Source of the DNA: Bacteroidales bacterium
GTDB taxonomy: Bacteria; Bacteroidota; Bacteroidia; Bacteroidales; JAADGE01
NCBI GenBank assembly: GCA_021108035.1
Contig: JAIORQ010000009.1
Span: 36,304-100,303 of the forward strand
Direction: 5' to 3'
DNA length: 64,000 bases
A program made the position numbers and the translations under genes. Under the pieces are notes generated by a model, which worked only from the letters and a program-made list of their open reading frames with translations, was not told the DNA's origin and did no database searches. Of the stretch, positions 1 to 8,945 are shown in pieces; the first letter of the stretch is position 1; each line of letters opens with the position of its first letter.

Positions 1-1
1 T

Positions 2-541
2 ATTATAAAAGCATTTAAAACAAGCTATTCTCTTGAAAAAGAAGGTGAATATAAAAAAGCAGCCGATGAACTGAAGAAAGTATACTCTGATGATTCATAT
101 GAGATTAATTTAAGAATCGCTTGGTTATTATATAATTCCGGATTATTTGATGAATCGGCAGCTCACTATCAGAAAGCATTAAATTTGAAACCCTATTCTG
201 AAGAAGCAAAATTCGGATTGATATATCCGAAAGCTGCACAAGGAAAATGGACTGAAGTTATTAATATATACAATAAAATTCTTGAAATCAGCCCTAATAA
301 TACTATTGCAAATTACAGGTTGGGTCTTATCCTGTACGGTCAGAAAAACTATACAAAAGCTGCAAGTTATTTTGAAAAAGTATTGGATCTTTATCCTTTT
401 GACTATGATGCTTTATTAATGATGGCTTGGACAGATTATTCATTAGGAAAGATGAAGGAAGCAAAAATACTTTTTACAAAAGTTCTTATGAATTCTCCCG
501 GTAATGAATCTGCAACTGAAGGAATCGGACTGATAAAATAA
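2..541 (+). CDS. TPR-repeat protein, 5' end outside window
   Basis: The reading frame is open from base 2, so the start lies left of the window and about 179 residues of the C-terminus are visible. The protein is a chain of 34-residue helical hairpins of tetratricopeptide type, for example 'NYTKAASYFEKVLDLYP' near the end, with the usual small/aromatic/Pro spacing and no catalytic motif. TPR arrays act as protein-protein scaffolds; the partner cannot be told from this fragment. An in-frame TTG at 185 is internal to a repeat and is not a credible start. The gene ends at a TAA just before a strong hairpin and converges on the next gene. Confidence 0.8.
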   Translation: MIKAFKTSYSLEKEGEYKKAADELKKVYSDDSYEINLRIAWLLYNSGLFDESAAHYQKALNLKPYSEEAKFGLIYPKAAQGKWTEVINIYNKILEISPNNTIANYRLGLILYGQKNYTKAASYFEKVLDLYPFDYDALLMMAWTDYSLGKMKEAKILFTKVLMNSPGNESATEGIGLIK

Positions 542-544
542 AAA

Positions 545-576
545 AAACCACCGAATAAATAAATACGGTGGTTTTA
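545..576. terminator. Bidirectional intrinsic terminator between convergent genes
   Basis: Arms AAACCACCG and CGGTGGTTT enclose a 12-base A/T loop. A-rich sequence lies on the left and T-rich on the right, so the hairpin can work in both directions for the TPR gene and the convergent small secreted gene. Confidence 0.75.
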
Positions 577-602
577 AAAATTGTTTGTTTATGAATTTAA
601 TT

Positions 603-1043
603 CTATGATTTTGTAAAAAAATCCATCATTTGTAAATAATTGTCCTTATTTATTTCAAGAACAAATTTGTCATCTTTATAGACATAAAAAAGTTTATTCA
701 GATTACCGTTCGCATCATTTTTTTGAAACATATAAATACTAAATCCGTGTTTGGTTTTCAAAAGTTTTAAAAAATCACAATCTTCACATGGTTTTCCTTT
801 AATAAAGACTTGTTTTTTTTGAAAAACTTCACCGGATTTTCTGTATGATATAATTTCGTTCTTTCTGTACTTTACTTTTGATCCGTCTTCATTTTTGCAT
901 ACTAAATATGCATTGGTTCCGTATCTTACTTTAGTGAAGTAAGTTACTCCGTCTTCTGTTACAACATAATCTGTGACGACAGGTCCTGAATATGCGCTTA
1001 ATGTTACTGTTGCAATTATTGCAATTAAAATAAGTTTTTTCAT
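603..1043 (-). CDS. Small secreted protein of unknown function
   Basis: 146 aa with a clear Sec signal peptide (MKKLILIAIIATVTLSAYSG). The mature part is basic and beta-rich, with a KYRKNEIISYRK segment like those of secreted proteins that carry a short SH3-like module, and a C-E-D-C pair (CEDC) that could form a disulphide. There is no lipobox and no recognised domain. The start is supported by a purine-rich AGGAAAGAAG immediately upstream. It is monocistronic, with terminators on both sides. I do not recognise a family. Confidence 0.65.
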   Translation of the reverse strand: MKKLILIAIIATVTLSAYSGPVVTDYVVTEDGVTYFTKVRYGTNAYLVCKNEDGSKVKYRKNEIISYRKSGEVFQKKQVFIKGKPCEDCDFLKLLKTKHGFSIYMFQKNDANGNLNKLFYVYKDDKFVLEINKDNYLQMMDFFTKS

Positions 1044-1240
1044 CTTCTTTCCTTTTTAAGTTTAATATTTAAGTAAATTTCTGTTAAGTTAATATTGTAA
1101 GTGCGCACTTTCAAATAGTAACTTTTATTAATTTTTGATTCACTTATAAGACGAGAAGATATATTGTTTGTTACTAAAAAAGTATAAGTAGCAATTTAAA
1201 TATTATGTAGATACTCTTTATGTCTATAAACTGCATAAAA

Positions 1241-1264
1241 AAAGCCGGAATTAATTCCGGCTTT
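1241..1264 (-). terminator. Intrinsic terminator, perfect 24-bp palindrome
   Basis: A perfect palindrome with arms AAAGCCGGAATT lies 22 bp past the stop of the minus-strand TPR gene and runs into T-rich sequence, so it ends that transcript. Confidence 0.7.
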
Positions 1265-1286
1265 ATCTTTTATGTAATAACTACTT

Positions 1287-1979
1287 TTAAAGTTTCATTT
1301 TTGCTCTTGTTATGAATTTCTCAATACTTCTTTCTTCTTCTGAATCTTTGTAGTCTTTTTTAATCTTTTCATAAGCATCTAATGCAGCTTGCCAATTACC
1401 TAATTCTTCATTTACTCTTCCGAGTTTCATTAAAAAAATTGGCCCTGTTAAATTATTTTCACTTTCTTCAGAAGCTTTTTCATAAAATTCTGCTGCTTTA
1501 GCAAAATTGCCCAATTCAACATATGAATCTCCGAGACAACCCAAAGCAATTGGCTCAAGTAATTTATCATTAGTAGAGAAATCAGATAAATAATCAATTG
1601 CATTATCAAATTCTCCTATTTTATAATATGATAAACCTGCATAATAATTAGATAAATTAGCGGCATTTGTTGATCCGTAATCATCAATAATTTGTAAAAA
1701 CCCGGGGTAATCACCATCTCCGTTCAAAGCAAGATCAAATGAGTCTCTTTCAAAATATTGTTGAGCAACAAACAATTGTTCTTGTACTTCAATTTCCAAA
1801 GGTTTAATATAAAACTGCTTATAAGCAAAAATCAAACCTACAATTCCTAATACTATAAAAGCTGCTATTGATAATTGTTTTTGATATTTTTCCAAAAATT
1901 GTTCGGTTCTTGATAAAGATCCTTCAATTGTTTGAAAACTGCTGTCAATTTGAGCTCCTGCTTTTTTCTTCTTTGCCAT
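1287..1979 (-). CDS. Membrane-anchored TPR protein (YfgM/TPR_21-like)
   Basis: 230 aa. A lysine-rich cytosolic N-terminus (MAKKKKAG) is followed by one transmembrane helix at about residues 38-57 ('IAAFIVLGIVGLIFAYKQF') and then an extracytoplasmic domain of about five TPR hairpins (YYAGLSYYKIGEFDNAIDYL and similar). This matches the Bacteroidota relatives of YfgM, the ancillary SecYEG subunit, in length and layout. These genes are commonly found beside recF, as here (divergent, 207-bp gap). A role at the translocon or in envelope assembly is inferred from the family and is not shown by the sequence. The start codon is followed by the expected basic residues, and a TACTTTTG box lies upstream. 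Confidence 0.8.
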   Translation of the reverse strand: MAKKKKAGAQIDSSFQTIEGSLSRTEQFLEKYQKQLSIAAFIVLGIVGLIFAYKQFYIKPLEIEVQEQLFVAQQYFERDSFDLALNGDGDYPGFLQIIDDYGSTNAANLSNYYAGLSYYKIGEFDNAIDYLSDFSTNDKLLEPIALGCLGDSYVELGNFAKAAEFYEKASEESENNLTGPIFLMKLGRVNEELGNWQAALDAYEKIKKDYKDSEEERSIEKFITRAKMKL

Positions 1980-2006
1980 TATTCAATATCTATAAATTTT
2001 GAACGG

Positions 2007-2014
2007 CAAAAGTA
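2007..2014 (-). promoter_or_regulatory. Putative Bacteroidota -7 element for the YfgM-like gene
   Basis: TACTTTTG on the minus strand fits TAnnTTTG, the -7 element of Bacteroidota primary-sigma promoters. It sits about 28 bp before the ATG. No clear -33 TTTG is visible. Confidence 0.4.
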
Positions 2015-2120
2015 TCAAAAAATACTTACCGGCTAAAAAAAATCAAATAAAATTAGAGTATTTTTTAAAACTGCCTGAAATATTAATTCAAATTAGTATA
2101 TTTTAAACGCAGTATTTTTG

Positions 2121-2128
2121 TAATTTTG
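2121..2128 (+). promoter_or_regulatory. Putative -7 element for recF
   Basis: TAATTTTG matches TAnnTTTG about 58 bp before the recF ATG, in the divergent intergenic region. The -33 element is weak. Confidence 0.35.
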
Positions 2129-2186
2129 CTGATTACAACGGTATATTGAAAAAATATGGTTCTACCATGAATTTAGCGGAATATTT

Positions 2187-3290
2187 ATGTTTTTGAAAAA
2201 CCTGAAAATACTGAATTTTAAAAATCTGGAAGAAGCTGAACCGGAATTTTCCCAAAAGCTTAACTGTTTTACCGGAAATAACGGAGCAGGAAAAACTAAT
2301 ATTTTGGATGCTGTTTATTATTTATCTTTTACAAAAAGCTATTTTAATACAACCGATTCGCAAAACGTGCAATATAATTCAGATTTTTTTGTAATTCAGG
2401 GTGATTTTAATAAAAATGATAAAAACGAAAAAGTTTATTGTGCATACAGTTCAGTAAAGAAGAAAATTTTTAAAAGAAATGATAAGCCATATAAAAAATT
2501 TTCCGAGCATATCGGTTTGTTTCCTGTTGTTATTATTTCTCCTGATGACAATATTTTGATTTCAGGGCCTGCAGAAGAAAGACGAAAATATATTGATTCT
2601 GTAATTTCGCAATATGATAAAGAATATCTTTATGAACTTATTAAGTATCAAAAAGTACTTTCTCAAAGAAACAGATTATTAAAGAATTATAATACATCAG
2701 GTTATTTCGATAAAGATACTATAGACGTTTATGATGATCAACTGTCTGCATCAGGAATAAATCTGCATGCTAAAAGAAAAGAATTTGTATCCGAACTTAT
2801 ATCAATATTTACAAGGTATTATGAAAATATCTCTAAAAAAAAGGAAACTGTAAATTTGATTTACAATTCACACCTTAATAATAATGATATAAAAGACCTC
2901 TTAAAAGAAAGTATCAATAAGGATAAAATTCTTGGTTATACAACAAAAGGAATTCACAGAGACGATCTGATTTTTGAAATAAATGATCATTCATTGAGAA
3001 AATCAGGTTCCCAGGGTCAACAAAAAACTTTTTTAATTGCATTAAAATTTGCTCAATACGAATTCATTAAAAAAATTAGTAAAATAAATCCTTTGCTGTT
3101 GTTAGATGATATATTTGATAAATTTGATTCAGAGCGTGTTGAAGAAATCATTAAACTTACAAGTAATAATAATTTTGGTCAGATATTTATTACTGATACT
3201 AATCCAAACAGAGTAAAAAAACTTATTGATAAAGAAAAAGGAGACTATAAATTGTTTAATGTTGATAGAGGAATAATTGAAGAAAAATAA
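2187..3290 (+). CDS. recF: DNA replication and repair protein RecF
   Basis: 367 aa, normal length for RecF, an SMC/ABC-type ATPase that helps load RecA at gapped single-strand DNA. Visible motifs are the N-terminal 'LKNLKILNFKN' strand, Walker A GNNGAGKT at residues 30-37, the ABC signature segment SGSQGQQKT at about 272-280, and Walker B LLLLDDIFDKFD at about 298-309, followed by the switch region 'GQIFITDTNP'. The chosen ATG starts directly on the conserved MFLKxL motif. The divergent TPR gene upstream is a common Bacteroidota neighbour. Confidence 0.97.
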   Translation: MFLKNLKILNFKNLEEAEPEFSQKLNCFTGNNGAGKTNILDAVYYLSFTKSYFNTTDSQNVQYNSDFFVIQGDFNKNDKNEKVYCAYSSVKKKIFKRNDKPYKKFSEHIGLFPVVIISPDDNILISGPAEERRKYIDSVISQYDKEYLYELIKYQKVLSQRNRLLKNYNTSGYFDKDTIDVYDDQLSASGINLHAKRKEFVSELISIFTRYYENISKKKETVNLIYNSHLNNNDIKDLLKESINKDKILGYTTKGIHRDDLIFEINDHSLRKSGSQGQQKTFLIALKFAQYEFIKKISKINPLLLLDDIFDKFDSERVEEIIKLTSNNNFGQIFITDTNPNRVKKLIDKEKGDYKLFNVDRGIIEEK

Positions 3291-3382
3291 TGTATGAACA
3301 GCATGATTCAAGATGCTGAAAAAACCTTTCGGATTAATAATTTTTTACAATTAATCTTTTACTTTTCTTACTTTTGTACTTA

Positions 3383-4734
3383 ATGGATTCAATAATATAC
3401 ATAGGAATAACACAGTCGTTTTTTGCAGCATTAATAATTTTCACTAAAGAAACTAAACAATTATCGGATAAATTTATGGCTTTATGGCTGTTGATAATTG
3501 CCGGGGAGTTAATTTCTGCATTGATAAAAGAAAAAATCGGAATTATTCCTCATATTCCAATTATTCCCTTTTTATTCGGGCCTATTATGTTTTTTTATGT
3601 TACAACAATGATTGGAGAAAAGAACAAGATGTTAAGAACTGATTGGCTTCACTTTATTCCTTTTATTTTATTTTTGGCGGTCTCCATAATTTTTTTCAGA
3701 AATCCGGACTTCAATACTCCAAATATTTTACAAAATGATTCTTTTTTGTCATTACGTGTTTTTATCGGGGTTTCTTTTGTTTGTTCTATAGTTATTTATA
3801 CAATAATTGTATTTATGTTTCTTCATAGATATAAACTTAATATCAAAAATATTTTTTCATTTACGTCTGAAAAAATTACACTAAATTGGGTCAAAATTTT
3901 AGCAGTCTGTTTTTGCATATTACCCATATTTACAATCTTTCACGGTATAGGCCATGTTGTAATAGGCGAGCCTGTTGTTTATGAAAATTATGGTGTATTA
4001 AAACACCAATATATTGGTTTTACAGCCTTTGCTTTTTTGTACAGTTATTTTGGAATTAAACAACCTGCTTTATTTGGCAACAGAGGAAAATTAAAACAGT
4101 CAAACGAGAATAATGAACCGAAATCAAATAATATCTGCAAATACGAACGTTCCGGTTTAAAAGAAAAAGATGCACAAAGCTATCTGAAACAACTTATTGA
4201 TTATGTTGAAATAAAAAAGCCATACCTTAACGGAACGCTTGCAATTCAGGATATTGCTAATGAATTAAGCATCTCAAGGCATTATCTTACACAAATAATA
4301 AATAAAAAATTAGAAAAAAACTTTTATACTTTTATTAATGAATATCGTGTAGCTGAATTTAAGCTCCGCCTTTCCGATAAGACAAATAAACATATAATCC
4401 TAATTGGAATTGCTTATGATTCCGGTTTCAACTCTAAATCTTCCTTTAATATAAGTTTTTAACCTGCATTATGCACGCATTAAAATTTTGTTGTAATTGA
4501 GGCGTCAAACCTTGAAGCTGTATATTAATACTGCGAAAGGTTTGCAACGAAAAGTACAGCAAAATTATAATGTGCCTTTGGTAAAAATTTTAAAATTCAG
4601 TTTTTATATAAAAAAATTGTAAAAGTATGATAATCTGCAAAATAACTGATTTTTTTAAATTTTTATGAATAATGCAGGTTAAGAATATTACAGGTATGAC
4701 TCCTTCTGAGTATAAAAAAAAGATGAATCAATAG
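3383..4734 (+). pseudogene. Membrane AraC-family regulator interrupted by a MITE
   Basis: The ATG at 3383 begins about seven transmembrane helices (residues 1 to about 230: 'IIYIGITQSFFAALIIF' and following), then a linker and a C-terminal AraC HTH ('LAIQDIANELSISRHYLTQI'). The frame stops at 4460-4462 after SSFNISF, inside the second HTH helix bundle. The missing tail (KNITGMTPSEYKKKMNQ, stop at 4734) resumes at 4681 after a 216-bp element. Two other copies of this tail in the window (9946-10101 and 19251-19403) are uninterrupted and read SSFNIVFKNITG, so this copy also carries one extra A just before the insertion. DNA binding is probably lost because the second HTH motif is incomplete. A TACTTTTG promoter-like box at 3369-3376 touches the start, which would give a leaderless or nearly leaderless transcript. 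Confidence 0.85.
4463..4678 (+). mobile_element. MITE family A, copy 1 (216 bp, TTAA duplication)
   Basis: Terminal inverted repeats CCTGCATTAT and ATAATGCAGG bound a non-coding 216-bp element. TTAA flanks both ends (4459-4462 and 4679-4682), while uninterrupted homologous sites in the window have a single TTAA, so this is a real insertion with a 4-bp target duplication. Inside is a long hairpin topped by a conserved loop that holds CAAACCTT/AAGGTTTG. A second copy lies inverted at 26031-26247 and a 15-bp remnant at 61347-61361. No transposase is present. The 4-bp TTAA duplication resembles piggyBac/IS1380-type transposition, but the mobilising family is not established. Confidence 0.9.
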
Positions 4735-4807
4735 AATATCAATATGAATATTTTTCCGGTGAAGTTTAACGAAAATTTCATCCGAATATACAATTCTTGC
4801 TTAATTT

Positions 4808-5065
4808 ATAATGGCTGTGGTTTAGGTATTCTTGGATGATTTTGCAATTACTGCGAAGCAGTGAAACAATAGTAACCACAGGTATAACCTGTGGATAATC
4901 TACGAATATAAAACATCAACACCGAAAGGTGTTGAACTCCTGTCGGAGTTCTTTTTATCTATCCTGTTCCTTCCATAGGTTGCACCTATGGTTACTATTG
5001 TTAAATCCCGTTCGGGATTATTACAATATACATATTTCACAGAATACCTAAACCATAGCCTTTAT
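4808..5065. mobile_element. Palindromic non-autonomous element B (258 bp)
   Basis: Imperfect 25-bp terminal inverted repeats (GGCTGTGGTTTAGGTATTCT at the left, its near complement at 5041-5060) enclose nested inverted repeats. An outer pair lies at 4865-4883 and 4984-5002. Separate short hairpins are CCACAGGT/ACCTGTGG, CAACACC/GGTGTTG, AACTCC/GGAGTT, CCATAGGT/ACCTATGG and AATCCC/GGGATT. The second copy of the surrounding duplication (10160-10190) lacks the element, which supports insertion. There is no coding capacity and no second copy in this window. Confidence 0.75.
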
Positions 5066-5243
5066 AATCAATGCTGCCTTATGCCCGATGATTAATTTAG
5101 TTTTATTATGATTGTATTGATTTTAATGTTTTATACAATAATTCTCATTTTTCTTCACAACAATTCCTTAGATAAATTTTACGTTAATTACGTAAAAAAA
5201 GATGTTTAAAAATAAGTTGTCTGACAAATTTAGAAAGTTTATC

Positions 5244-5272
5244 TTTGTCTGTTATGTTTTTTTATATATTTG
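5244..5272 (+). promoter_or_regulatory. Promoter of propeller kinase 1 (TTTG-N17-TATATTTG)
   Basis: A -33 TTTG (5244-5247) and a -7 TATATTTG (5265-5272) with 17-bp spacing match the Bacteroidota consensus. The TATATTTG box is kept in the duplicated copy. Transcription would start near 5279, giving a leader of about 105 nt before the ATG at 5384. Confidence 0.6.
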
Positions 5273-5383
5273 ATAAAATGTTTATTGTTTTCTTATAAAA
5301 CAAATTAAATAAAAAGGGGGGATTTTCGGAAAATCTCATCAATTTTAAATTTTTAGTTGGTTAGTAATAATACATAAAGTAAA

Positions 5384-8300
5384 ATGATAAAAAAAATTCT
5401 TTGCATTTTTTTTCTGTTTATTTTGATTACAAATAATCTGAACAGTCAGGTTAAAAATTTGGGGCTTCCTTACATTAAAAATTATTCAACTAAAGATTAC
5501 AGAGCAGCGGCACAAAACTGGTCTATATATCAAGATAACAGAGGTGTTATGTATTTTGGCAATACAATTGGATTACTTGAATTTGACGGAAATGAATGGC
5601 GTTTGACAGAATTAACTAATAAATCAATTGTACGTTCTATTTGCGAGGGCGAAAACAATAAAATTTATATTGGAGGCAGTGATGAAATTGGCTATTTAGA
5701 TATAGATTCTGTTGGGCAAAGGGAATATCATTCGTTATTAGAAAAAATACCTGAGGAAGAAAGAGGATTTAAAGATGTTTGGGCAATTTATAAAATTAAA
5801 AAATCACTAATATTTCAATCTTTTACAAAAATATTCATATTAGAAGGAGAAAAAATAACAATAATACATCCTGAAAACAGGTTTCATCGTTCATATTGTG
5901 TTAATAATAAGTTTTATGTGAGAGAATGGGGCAAAGGATTGTCGGTACTGAAAAATAATAAATTAGAACTTGTTCCGGACGGAGAACTTTTTGCCGATGA
6001 ACGAGTTGATCTGATGTTACCGTTTTCGAAAGATGAAATTTTAATCGGTTCTCGCACTAAAGGACTTTTTATTTACAACGGCAAAAATATTACTCCGTGG
6101 AAAACTTCCGTTGATGATATTATTATTAACAGTCAAATTTACAGCGGTATTAAGATTGATGATTATTTTGCAATAGGAACGATACTTAACGGAATAATTA
6201 TAATTGATAAAACAGGTAAACCAATTCAATCTTTGACTAATGATAAAGGATTGTGTGATAATACTGTATATAGTTTATTTCTTGATGATCAAAAAAATTT
6301 ATGGGCGGCATTAGGAATAGGGATATCATATATAGAAATAAATTCACCTCTTACATATTTCGATAAAAGAAATGGTTTTGATGCTAAGTGTTATTCTGCC
6401 TTGGTACATGATAATGAACTTTATCTTGGTGGTGAACCTTATATGTATTTTCGCGAATGGTTAAGCTATGACAACCCCTTTGAAGTAAAACCCTTTGTGA
6501 AAATAGATAAAACAGCAGGACAGACTTTTCGTTTGGATGAGATTAATAATGAATTGTTTTGTAGTCGCGCCCCTGATATTATGATTATCAATAAAAATAA
6601 TATTCGGAATATTCATGTTAATAACCAAGTTGTATGGACAATAATACCGGTGAAAAATAATCCCGGATTGCTGATTGTTGGTGAAAATGATGGTTTGTAT
6701 GTTTTACAAAAAGATAATAATTTATGGAAACTTAAAAATAAAATTAACGGATTTAATGAATTAAGCCGATATATGGTTAAGGATGAAAATAATAACTATT
6801 GGATAAGTGTTTCAGGAAAAGGAATTTATAGATTTCAGATCAATAGTACTTTAGACAGTGTTATCAATATTAAATTATATGATATAGAAGTTTTTTTTAA
6901 TTCATCTCCCAGTAACCAGTTAATTGTAATTGACAACAAAGTGATTATTTCAGCTTCTGACGGGTTTTATTACTATAATAATTCTGCGGATAAATTTATT
7001 CCCTATGAACCATTTAATCGATTATTATTAAAAGGAGAACCGACACATCTGATAAAGCAAGATGATAAGAAAAATGTTTGGTTTAGCAATGATAACAGTT
7101 TAGGTGTATTTCTATATCAAAGTGAAAACAATTATAAGATTTTTCGTACTCCTTTCTTTAAGTTTGCCAGTACTATTTATACGACATGCCTAATAGATTC
7201 AAGCAATGTTATATTAGGAGAAGAAAATGGTTTTATTCATTACGATCCTACGTTTAAAAAAGATTACAATCAACCTTTTAATACATTAATTCGAAAAATA
7301 GAACTGCCGGAAAATGATTCGCTGATTTACGGCGGAAACCAAAAAGATAATTTCAATAAGGACATCTCCGTAAAAACTCTAAGCTTCCGAGAAAATTCAT
7401 TGCGGTTTACATATGTTGCCACATTTTACGAAAATATTGAAAAAACACAATATCAGTACAAATTAGAAGGGTTTGATAAGGAATGGTCGTTATGGACAAG
7501 AGAAACCAGAAAAGATTATACAAAAATCAATCCCGGCACATATACGTTTAAAGTAAAAGCACGCAATGTTTTTCAAATCGAAAGTAAAGAATCTATATAC
7601 AAATTTGTTATTTTACCTCCATGGTATCAGACCTTTTGGGCTTATCTTATATATATCTTACTGGCTGCTTCTTTATTATATTTGATTATTTGGTTAAACT
7701 CACGACGTTTGAAAATTGCGAATATTAATTTGGAAAAGGCTGTAAATGAGCGTACTGAAAAAATCAGCATGCAAAAAGAAGAGATCCAAACTCAGGCTGT
7801 GGAATTGGAAGAAGCAAATATAGAATTAGCTAAACTTTCGATGGTTGCAAGTAAAACGGATAATTCCGTAATTATTATGGACGCTCAAGGTAATTTTAAT
7901 TGGATTAACGATGGTTTTACGAGACTTTACGGGTATAATCTTTCTGAACTTTATAATAAATTTGGCAGTAATTTACTTGAAGTCAGCACTTATCCTAAAA
8001 TCAAAAGCATATTTAACAAATGCATTACCGAAAAAGTTTCAGTCAGTTACGAATCAAGTGTTTTTTCTAAAACGGGAGAAACGATATGGATACAAACTAC
8101 TATTACACCCATTCTGAATGAACAAAATTCAGTCGTAAAATTAATTGCAATTGATTCCGATATCAGCAAGCTTAAAGAAGCTGAAAATGAAATATTAAAA
8201 CAACATGATGAATTAAAAATACTTAACGCTACAAAAGATAAATTTTTTAATATTATTGCACATGATCTGCGAAATCCGTTTAACTCACTTTTGGGCTTCT

Positions 8301-8908
8301 CCAAATTGTTACTTCAAAATTTAAAAAACCGGAACTTCGAGAAAAGCTATACTTTTGCTGAAATAATAATGAACAGTTCTTTAAAAACGTTTGAATTACT
8401 GGAAAAACTTCTTACTTGGAGCAGATCACAAACAGGAAAAATAGAAATTAAACCGGAAAATTTAAATATAAAAAAACTGATTGACAATAATATTGATTTG
8501 TTAAAAAATTCAGCCAAAAATAAAAATATTACTTTATCTGCAAACCTAAAGAACAGCACCGTTGTTTTTGCCGATTCCAATATGGTTAATACTGTTCTGC
8601 AAAACCTGATAACAAATGCAATTAAATTTTCAAATCAGGATGATATTATTACAATAAACGCAAAAGAAACCGATGAATGTGTTCTTGTCAGTGTTTCTGA
8701 TACAGGTGTCGGAATATCGCCTGAAAATATAACTAAATTATTCAAAGTGCATGAAAACATAATAACCAAAGGTACTGCGAAGGAACCGGGAACAGGTCTT
8801 GGTTTAATACTTTGTAAGGAGTTTATAGAAAAACATAAGGGTAAAATTTGGGCAGAAAGCACTTTAGGCAAAGGAACTATATTCTACTTTACTTTACAAA
8901 AGGGATGA
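5384..8908 (+). CDS. Propeller-type membrane sensor histidine kinase, copy 1
   Basis: 1174 aa. A signal peptide (residues 1 to about 21, MIKKILCIFFLFILIT) is followed by a periplasmic two-component regulator propeller (about 35-650, repeated 'NTVYSLFLDDQKNLWAALG' blades), a Y_Y_Y domain (about 673-743), one transmembrane helix (about 752-772), a short coiled coil (NERTEKISMQKEEIQ), a PAS domain (about 818-935), HisKA with H960 in IIAHDLRNPFNS, and HATPase_c with N-box NLITNAIKFS, G1 DTGVGIS and G2 GTGLGL. It ends right after the ATPase domain. The receiver and AraC modules of hybrid systems such as those for glycans are absent, so it needs a separate response regulator, and none is adjacent. 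It probably senses an extracellular ligand. Paralog of 10392-13922. Confidence 0.93.
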   Translation: MIKKILCIFFLFILITNNLNSQVKNLGLPYIKNYSTKDYRAAAQNWSIYQDNRGVMYFGNTIGLLEFDGNEWRLTELTNKSIVRSICEGENNKIYIGGSDEIGYLDIDSVGQREYHSLLEKIPEEERGFKDVWAIYKIKKSLIFQSFTKIFILEGEKITIIHPENRFHRSYCVNNKFYVREWGKGLSVLKNNKLELVPDGELFADERVDLMLPFSKDEILIGSRTKGLFIYNGKNITPWKTSVDDIIINSQIYSGIKIDDYFAIGTILNGIIIIDKTGKPIQSLTNDKGLCDNTVYSLFLDDQKNLWAALGIGISYIEINSPLTYFDKRNGFDAKCYSALVHDNELYLGGEPYMYFREWLSYDNPFEVKPFVKIDKTAGQTFRLDEINNELFCSRAPDIMIINKNNIRNIHVNNQVVWTIIPVKNNPGLLIVGENDGLYVLQKDNNLWKLKNKINGFNELSRYMVKDENNNYWISVSGKGIYRFQINSTLDSVINIKLYDIEVFFNSSPSNQLIVIDNKVIISASDGFYYYNNSADKFIPYEPFNRLLLKGEPTHLIKQDDKKNVWFSNDNSLGVFLYQSENNYKIFRTPFFKFASTIYTTCLIDSSNVILGEENGFIHYDPTFKKDYNQPFNTLIRKIELPENDSLIYGGNQKDNFNKDISVKTLSFRENSLRFTYVATFYENIEKTQYQYKLEGFDKEWSLWTRETRKDYTKINPGTYTFKVKARNVFQIESKESIYKFVILPPWYQTFWAYLIYILLAASLLYLIIWLNSRRLKIANINLEKAVNERTEKISMQKEEIQTQAVELEEANIELAKLSMVASKTDNSVIIMDAQGNFNWINDGFTRLYGYNLSELYNKFGSNLLEVSTYPKIKSIFNKCITEKVSVSYESSVFSKTGETIWIQTTITPILNEQNSVVKLIAIDSDISKLKEAENEILKQHDELKILNATKDKFFNIIAHDLRNPFNSLLGFSKLLLQNLKNRNFEKSYTFAEIIMNSSLKTFELLEKLLTWSRSQTGKIEIKPENLNIKKLIDNNIDLLKNSAKNKNITLSANLKNSTVVFADSNMVNTVLQNLITNAIKFSNQDDIITINAKETDECVLVSVSDTGVGISPENITKLFKVHENIITKGTAKEPGTGLGLILCKEFIEKHKGKIWAESTLGKGTIFYFTLQKG

Positions 8909-8945
8909 TATATCATTGTTGTGAGTCATAAAAATAGAAATTGAT

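Noticed and set aside
185..541. TPR gene starting at TTG 185
   Set aside because: The frame stays open with TPR sequence to the left edge, so the true start is outside the window.
6041..6229. Open frames on the opposite strand of both kinase genes (also 11055-11243, 8635-8871 and 13649-13885)
   Set aside because: They are conserved only because the coding strand is duplicated; there is no start context, and the compositions are shadows of the kinase codons.
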